From: Gammaproteobacteria bacterium
GTDB taxonomy: Bacteria > Pseudomonadota > Gammaproteobacteria > Thiohalomonadales > Thiohalomonadaceae
Direction of reading: 5' to 3'
Length of the DNA stretch: 9,404 nucleotides
Assembly (NCBI GenBank): GCA_026193675.1
Contig: JAPHSO010000350.1
Span: 1-9,404 of the forward strand
Each line of letters begins with the position of its first letter. The first letter of the stretch is position 1. Shown in pieces: positions 5,317 through 9,404 of the stretch. The notes beneath the pieces are model-generated. The model ran no database searches. It was not told where the DNA came from and saw nothing but the letters and a program-made list of their open reading frames with translations. Position numbers and translations under genes: made by a program.

Positions 5317-6972
5317 CTAAACCTTGAACCGACTGACCAGCTCTTGAAGCTCCTCAGATAGTCTGGCAACTTCCGTACTTGCGTTGGAGGTTTGTACCGC
5401 ACCAACCGCTGTCTCATCAGCAACTTGAGTAATGGTGATAATATTTCGGTTTATCTCCTCGGCCACACTACTCTGCTCCTCGGCAGCACTGGCAATCTGG
5501 GTATTCATGTCGTTGATTTGAGTTACCGCATTGGTTATATCATTAAGTGAAGCACCCGCCTCGGCCGCCTGATCAACACCTGCCTGTGCCTGTTTACGAC
5601 TCAATTCCATTGCCTCAACCGCTTCACGCGCACCAGACTGAAGGCGAGAGATCATTTCGTCGATCTCCTTTGTCGACTCTTGTGTACGACTGGCCAGTGA
5701 ACGCACCTCATCAGCGACCACCGCAAATCCCCTGCCTTGCTCACCCGCTCGTGCAGCCTCAATGGCCGCATTAAGCGCCAGTAGGTTGGTCTGTTCCGCA
5801 ATGCCACGAATGACATCCAGCACGGAACCGATATCGACACTCCCCTGTTCAAGAGTGTGAATCACACCTGAGGCACGCTCGACATCTGATGCGAGACCAT
5901 TAATGACACTGATGGTCTGTTCAATGACGCCTCTGCCCTGGCTAGCCGCATCATCAGCCATTCGCGCAGATTCTGCAGCAAGAGCGGCATTTTGAGCCAC
6001 TTCATGTACAGTAGCACTCATCTCATTCATGGCTGTGGCCACCTGTTCGGTCTCTACCTGCTGACGATTAATACCCTGCGAAGTCTGCTCAGTGACCGTC
6101 GAGGTCTCTTCAGCCGCAGAAGCAAGCTGACCCGTTGCGTTAGACAAATTCTGGATAACTGAACTGAAATTATCGCCCATTGTGTTGAAGGCGCTTGAGA
6201 CACGCCCCAGCTCATCCTTACCCAGATAGATAGTCCTGGCAGTCAAATCTCCAGAAGCCAACTGGCTTGAGGTCTTTTCCAAATCATTCACTGAACGACT
6301 AATACCTCGAATCGTCACGAAAGCAAGGCTGGCAAGCATGCCGATACCACCGATGATTAGGACAAGATAAATCGCCAGAGTGCTACTGTGATCAGCCTCA
6401 GCCTCATCATTGAGCTCTCTTGCAACATCGAGTTGTAACTGCAACAGCTTCTCGGCCGCGGCGTTGGCGGGAATAAACTTAGTATTAACCTGCTTCAACA
6501 AAACAATATTGCTGCCGCGGTAGTCACCATTCAGCAGAGCATCTCGTGCGGGGATAAGCCCATCTTTAACAAAATCACTCCGAGTTGATGCAAATTTTTC
6601 AGCCAGAATCACCTCCTCTGGGGTGAGATAAGTGGCCATGTACTCTTTCCAAAGCCTGGATATTTTCTCGATATTACTCGTCACAACATCGGTATGCATC
6701 GTGACTGCATGATCATGCATTTTTGAAAACTCGTTATTGCTGTCATGTTGCAGTGCCGCAAATAGCTGGGTTCGATTATCTCGCATGTAACCGATAATCT
6801 TGCTCAACTGACCCGTTGGAACGAGACGATCTTCATAGACACTCTTCATCGATGATTCAAGGTTAGACATGCCACTTAATCCCATAGCACCGATTAAGAT
6901 CATCAACACACTTGCAAAACTGACCAGAAGCACGAGTCTAAGTTTAATGGTCATATTACTAATAAAATTCAT
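5317..6972 (-). CDS. Methyl-accepting chemotaxis protein (4HB_MCP sensor, HAMP, MCPsignal)
   Basis: A 551-residue transmembrane chemoreceptor. The first membrane span is at about residues 11-31, the periplasmic sensor at 33-198, the second span at 199-220, HAMP at 221-275 and the cytoplasmic signalling coiled coil from there to the end. The sensor is all-helical with MRDNRTQLF near 63-71, typical of the four-helix-bundle 4HB_MCP class. The highly conserved hairpin tip EQTNLLALNAAIEAARAGE (393-411) contacts CheA and CheW. Ala/Glu/Gln-rich segments such as AAEETSTVTEQ and ASAAEEQSS are where CheR/CheB methylation sites usually lie. The C-terminus ends RFKV with no CheR-binding pentapeptide tether. 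The start has AAAGGG at 6985-6980 with 7 bases spacing and a sigma-70-like promoter upstream. The ligand cannot be predicted, and no che gene is adjacent, so the receptor is an orphan relying on a pathway elsewhere. Confidence 0.96.
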   Translation of the reverse strand: MNFISNMTIKLRLVLLVSFASVLMILIGAMGLSGMSNLESSMKSVYEDRLVPTGQLSKIIGYMRDNRTQLFAALQHDSNNEFSKMHDHAVTMHTDVVTSNIEKISRLWKEYMATYLTPEEVILAEKFASTRSDFVKDGLIPARDALLNGDYRGSNIVLLKQVNTKFIPANAAAEKLLQLQLDVARELNDEAEADHSSTLAIYLVLIIGGIGMLASLAFVTIRGISRSVNDLEKTSSQLASGDLTARTIYLGKDELGRVSSAFNTMGDNFSSVIQNLSNATGQLASAAEETSTVTEQTSQGINRQQVETEQVATAMNEMSATVHEVAQNAALAAESARMADDAASQGRGVIEQTISVINGLASDVERASGVIHTLEQGSVDIGSVLDVIRGIAEQTNLLALNAAIEAARAGEQGRGFAVVADEVRSLASRTQESTKEIDEMISRLQSGAREAVEAMELSRKQAQAGVDQAAEAGASLNDITNAVTQINDMNTQIASAAEEQSSVAEEINRNIITITQVADETAVGAVQTSNASTEVARLSEELQELVSRFKV

Positions 6973-7009
6973 TTTAAAACCCTTTAAATGAAGAGATAAA
7001 TTCTGATGA

Positions 7010-7038
7010 AGTATATTGAGAGTCGAGTGTCGCTACAA
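7010..7038 (-). promoter_or_regulatory. Candidate sigma-70 promoter of the chemoreceptor gene
   Basis: On the minus strand, TTGTAG (7038-7033) and TATACT (7015-7010) are separated by 17 bases. The -10 box matches the consensus at 5 of 6 positions and the -35 box at 3 of 6. The -10 box lies 37 bases before the mcp ATG, leaving a short leader that contains the ribosome binding site. A FliA-type (TAAA-GCCGATAA) promoter was looked for and only a poor match was found. Confidence 0.45.
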
Positions 7039-7059
7039 TCGAAAACATTTATGTATTTT

Positions 7060-7105
7060 CATTGATGCGTCAGGCGCTAAAAACAAGCTACTTGTAGCAT
7101 CAATG
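7060..7105 (-). terminator. Nested inverted repeat with T-run, likely nadA terminator
   Basis: Reading the minus strand downstream of nadA, ACAAG-TAG-CTTGT (7095-7083) forms a 5-bp stem followed by TTTTT (7083-7079), the layout of a weak intrinsic terminator. It lies inside a larger, perfect 9-base inverted repeat, CATTGATGC (7060-7068) and GCATCAATG (7097-7105). The outer arms are not needed for termination and could instead be a protein-binding site upstream of the mcp promoter, or a mobile-element remnant. The structure starts 35 bases after the nadA stop codon. Confidence 0.45.
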
Positions 7106-7140
7106 GATATAACTCTGATACCGAAATATGAAATTATTGC

Positions 7141-8238
7141 TTAAGCCGAAGCATCCAGCATCCGATTAAGCGCCAGTTTGGCCATCTCGGTCTCTTCCGG
7201 GGCAACAGTGATCTGGTTGACCACATTACCCGCCACCAGATTTTCCAGCACCCATGCGAGGTGTTGAGGGTCGATGCGATACATGGTGGAGCACATGCAG
7301 ACCATGGGTGACATGAAGTGAACGTTCTTACCCTCATGTTTAAACTGCTGATGCAGACGATTAACCAGGTTGAGCTCTGTACCGACCAACCAGCGTGTAC
7401 CCGGTTCTGAGTCACGCACGGTTTTAATAATCATCTCGGTTGAACCGACCGCATCCGATTTTTGGCAAACCTCAAACGGTGACTCGGGATGTGAGACAAT
7501 TTTGGCGTCGGGATACTTGGCTTTAAACTGGTCGATATGTTCCGGTTTAAACATCTGATGCACTGAGCAGAATCCTTTCCAGAGGATCATCTTGGCCTTT
7601 TTGATCTCATCTGCAGTCAGACCACCCATCGGCTGGTCGTAATCCCACACCACCATCTCATCAAGGGGAATACCCATATTGTAGCCGGTGTTACGGCCCA
7701 GGTGCTGGTCGGGGAAGAAGAGGATCTTTTCCCGCTTTGCAAAAGACCAGTCAAGAATCTTTCCGGCATTCGATGAGGTACAGACGATACCGCCGTGGCT
7801 GCCACAAAACGCCTTTAGATCTGCTGAGGAGTTGATGTAGGTTACCGGGGTAACTGACTCGTCAGGATCTAATACAGAAGAGAGCTCCTGCCACGCCTTT
7901 TCGACATGAGCGAGATCGGCCATGTCGGCCATTGAACAGCCGGCACCGAGATCGGGCAGGATGGAGACCTGATCCGGGCGAGAAAGAATGTCAGCCACCT
8001 CTGCCATGAAGTGAACCCCACAGAAGACGATGAACTCTGCCTTTGACTCTGCTGCATTACGTGACAGCATGAGGGAGTCACCCGAGAAGTCGGCATGTTT
8101 AAACACCTCATCTCGCTGATAATGGTGGCCCAAAATGACCAGACGCTCACCAAGGGTGGCACGCGCCTTCTCTATCCTTTCGTTACACTCCGCATCATCC
8201 AGTTTTGCGTAATCGTCTATTGATAGGGTGTCGGCCAT
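7141..8238 (-). CDS. nadA: Quinolinate synthase NadA
   Basis: NadA condenses iminoaspartate (made by NadB) with dihydroxyacetone phosphate to give quinolinate, the first pyridine precursor of NAD; it is a cytoplasmic, oxygen-sensitive [4Fe-4S] enzyme. The 365-residue protein is full length, close to the longer, Bacillus-type NadA. Three pseudo-repeat domains each supply one cluster cysteine: C101 (GAGCSMAD), C224 (GFCSVHQMF) and C316 or C314 (VCMCSTMYRID). Other conserved substrate-site elements are GHHYQ (37-41), TYINSSAD (133-140), CTSSNA (153-158), SHPE (249-252) and GTE (286-288). The start at 8238 has AGGA at 8251-8248 with 9 bases spacing. It follows aspS by 50 bases on the same strand, so it is probably co-transcribed with it. 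No NadR or other NAD-responsive site was recognised, and nadB is not in the window. Confidence 0.98.
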   Translation of the reverse strand: MADTLSIDDYAKLDDAECNERIEKARATLGERLVILGHHYQRDEVFKHADFSGDSLMLSRNAAESKAEFIVFCGVHFMAEVADILSRPDQVSILPDLGAGCSMADMADLAHVEKAWQELSSVLDPDESVTPVTYINSSADLKAFCGSHGGIVCTSSNAGKILDWSFAKREKILFFPDQHLGRNTGYNMGIPLDEMVVWDYDQPMGGLTADEIKKAKMILWKGFCSVHQMFKPEHIDQFKAKYPDAKIVSHPESPFEVCQKSDAVGSTEMIIKTVRDSEPGTRWLVGTELNLVNRLHQQFKHEGKNVHFMSPMVCMCSTMYRIDPQHLAWVLENLVAGNVVNQITVAPEETEMAKLALNRMLDASA

Positions 8239-8288
8239 TTAATCAATTCCTGCTCTAATACTTGGTAACTGTTCAGATAACAGAAAAT

Positions 8289-9404
8289 CTATGCCTTATC
8301 GCCACCATCAACTTTCGGTGGCTTGGCGATACGAATGCCCAGCTCTACCAGCTGTGCAGCACCGGCAGGTGATGGCGCCTCGGTCATCAAACAGGCTGCA
8401 GACTGAGTTTTGGGGAACGCCATAACATCACGAATCGATTGCGCGCCGGTCATCAGCATCACCAGGCGATCAATACCGAATGCGAGTCCACCATGAGGTG
8501 GCGCCCCATGCTTGAGAGCTTCAAGCAGGAAGCCAAACTTATCGTTGGCCTCTTCATCTTCAATGCCAAGTGCGCGGAACACCTTCTTCTGTACATCTTC
8601 ACGATAGATACGCATCGAACCACCACCAAGCTCAGTACCGTTAAGCACCATGTCGTAGGCGCGAGAGAGACATGCGCCGGGATTTGATTCGAGCTTATCG
8701 ATATCTTCTTCGTTAGGTGCGGTGAATGGATGGTGCAGTGAGGTCCAGCGAGTTCCTTTGCTGTCACGCTCAAACATTGGGAAGTCGACCACCCACATTG
8801 GCTGCCAGCCACGATTAATCAGACCACGGTCGTGACCCAACTTGACACGTAGCGCGCCGAGCGCCTCGTTAACAATTTTCATTTTATCTGCGCCGAAGAA
8901 GACGATATCGCCATCCTCTGCACCGACACGCTCCATGATGCTCATGACGACATCATCGGGCAGGAATTTAAGAATTGGTGATTGCAGACCTTCAACACCT
9001 TGAGCTAGCTCGTTCACCTTGATATAGGCGAGACCACGGGCACCGTAGATGCTGACGTATTTGGTGTAACCGTCGATATCTTTACGTGAGAGCTCACCCC
9101 CCTTGGGTAGACGCAGCGCAGCAACACGTGAGTCGGGATCGTTCGCAGGAGCAGAGAAGACTTTGAACTCCACCTCAGACATCAGATCAGAGATCTCAAC
9201 CAGCTCCATATCGATACGCAGATCGGGCTTGTCTGAACCGTAACGATTCATCGCCTCGGCATAGGCCATTCTTGGGAATGGATTGGGTAGCGGCTCTTCA
9301 AGCACCTTGGCGAAGAGCTCACGAATCATCTCTTCCATCATGTTCATGATCTCTTCCTCATCAAGGAAAGAGGTCTCAACATCCAACTGGGTAAATTCGG
9401 GCTG
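8289..9404 (-). CDS. aspS: Aspartyl-tRNA synthetase, C-terminal part, 5' end outside window
   Basis: AspRS charges tRNA-Asp with aspartate and ATP; it is a class II synthetase of bacterial type (about 590 residues), of which the last 371 are visible. The window edge cuts within motif 2: the first visible codons read QPEFTQLDVETSF, the stretch that follows the motif 2 arginine. RYGSDKPDLR, an active-site stretch conserved in bacterial AspRS, follows. A GAD insertion domain typical of bacterial AspRS covers about residues 75-220. HHPFTAP, GGGSMRIYR, and motif 3 GGLAFGIDR (8466-8492) complete the catalytic core, with the ATP-binding arginine at the end of motif 3. A TTG at 9384-9386 could be read as a start but codes Leu within QPEFTQLD, so the frame runs on off the edge. 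The N-terminal anticodon-binding OB domain is missing from view, so it cannot be judged whether the enzyme also charges tRNA-Asn. Confidence 0.98.
   Translation of the reverse strand, partial: QPEFTQLDVETSFLDEEEIMNMMEEMIRELFAKVLEEPLPNPFPRMAYAEAMNRYGSDKPDLRIDMELVEISDLMSEVEFKVFSAPANDPDSRVAALRLPKGGELSRKDIDGYTKYVSIYGARGLAYIKVNELAQGVEGLQSPILKFLPDDVVMSIMERVGAEDGDIVFFGADKMKIVNEALGALRVKLGHDRGLINRGWQPMWVVDFPMFERDSKGTRWTSLHHPFTAPNEEDIDKLESNPGACLSRAYDMVLNGTELGGGSMRIYREDVQKKVFRALGIEDEEANDKFGFLLEALKHGAPPHGGLAFGIDRLVMLMTGAQSIRDVMAFPKTQSAACLMTEAPSPAGAAQLVELGIRIAKPPKVDGGDKA

Noticed and set aside
5555..5774. Plus-strand Pro/His-rich open frame inside mcp
   Set aside because: Antisense shadow of the conserved signalling domain, with no ribosome binding site or family match.
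7134..7415. 93-codon minus-strand open frame overlapping nadA
   Set aside because: Out-of-frame shadow of nadA with atypical Trp/Cys/Arg-rich composition.
8269..8283. CTGTT/AACAG stem between aspS and nadA
   Set aside because: A 5-bp A/T-rich stem without a following T-run on the minus strand; not a credible terminator, and the genes are likely co-transcribed.
8459..8812. 117-codon minus-strand open frame overlapping aspS
   Set aside because: Out-of-frame shadow of a strongly conserved synthetase gene.
9384..9386. TTG as the start of the aspS frame
   Set aside because: The codons upstream to the window edge continue the conserved AspRS stretch (QPEFTQLD), so this is an internal leucine.

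Overview
The window looks like chromosomal DNA from a gammaproteobacterium, probably aquatic or marine. This is inferred from gene content, moderate base composition, and a DUF945 (YdgA-like) protein, a family common in that class; no species can be named. It holds eight protein genes, six of them assignable to known families, plus two small or medium unknown genes. Two genes are cut by the window edges: the MNIO enzyme at the left and aspS at the right. No tRNA, rRNA, CRISPR array, insertion sequence or integrase gene was seen.

Left part (1-2137, plus strand). This is the downstream end of a bufferin/Hvf-type operon for ribosomally made, metal-binding peptides. It contains the C-terminal part of a DUF692/MNIO enzyme (BufB/HvfB-like), its DUF2063 partner (BufC/HvfC-like, overlapping by 17 bases) and a DoxX-type membrane protein (HvfX-like). 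A 106-residue protein with three predicted membrane spans follows 46 bases later. In known operons of this type the peptide precursor (DUF2282 family) lies just upstream of the MNIO gene, so here it should lie left of the window. Known family members help cells cope with excess copper.

Middle (2138-5148, plus strand). A 148-base spacer carries three mutually complementary segments that can form two competing hairpins. It is followed by an unrecognised 132-residue soluble protein, a class I SAM-dependent methyltransferase, and a 476-residue DUF945 protein with an N-terminal hydrophobic segment. The spacer before the DUF945 gene carries a triple TTCACA repeat and a perfect 14-base palindrome.

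Convergent junction (5149-5316). The DUF945 gene and a minus-strand chemoreceptor gene end tail to tail. Between them lie three copies of a GGGTCGGAGT core (one forward, two reverse), resembling the REP-type repeats linked to RAYT transposases, and an 11-base-pair hairpin just past the chemoreceptor stop codon.

Right part (5317-9404, minus strand). Transcription runs aspS (aspartyl-tRNA synthetase, C-terminal 371 residues), then nadA (quinolinate synthase, [4Fe-4S] enzyme of NAD synthesis), then a four-helix-bundle methyl-accepting chemotaxis protein. The chemoreceptor has its own plausible sigma-70 promoter, downstream of a terminator-like structure that closes nadA. The most notable item is the bufferin-type operon with its extra small membrane protein. 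It belongs to a recently characterised class, so I do not claim a wholly new system.
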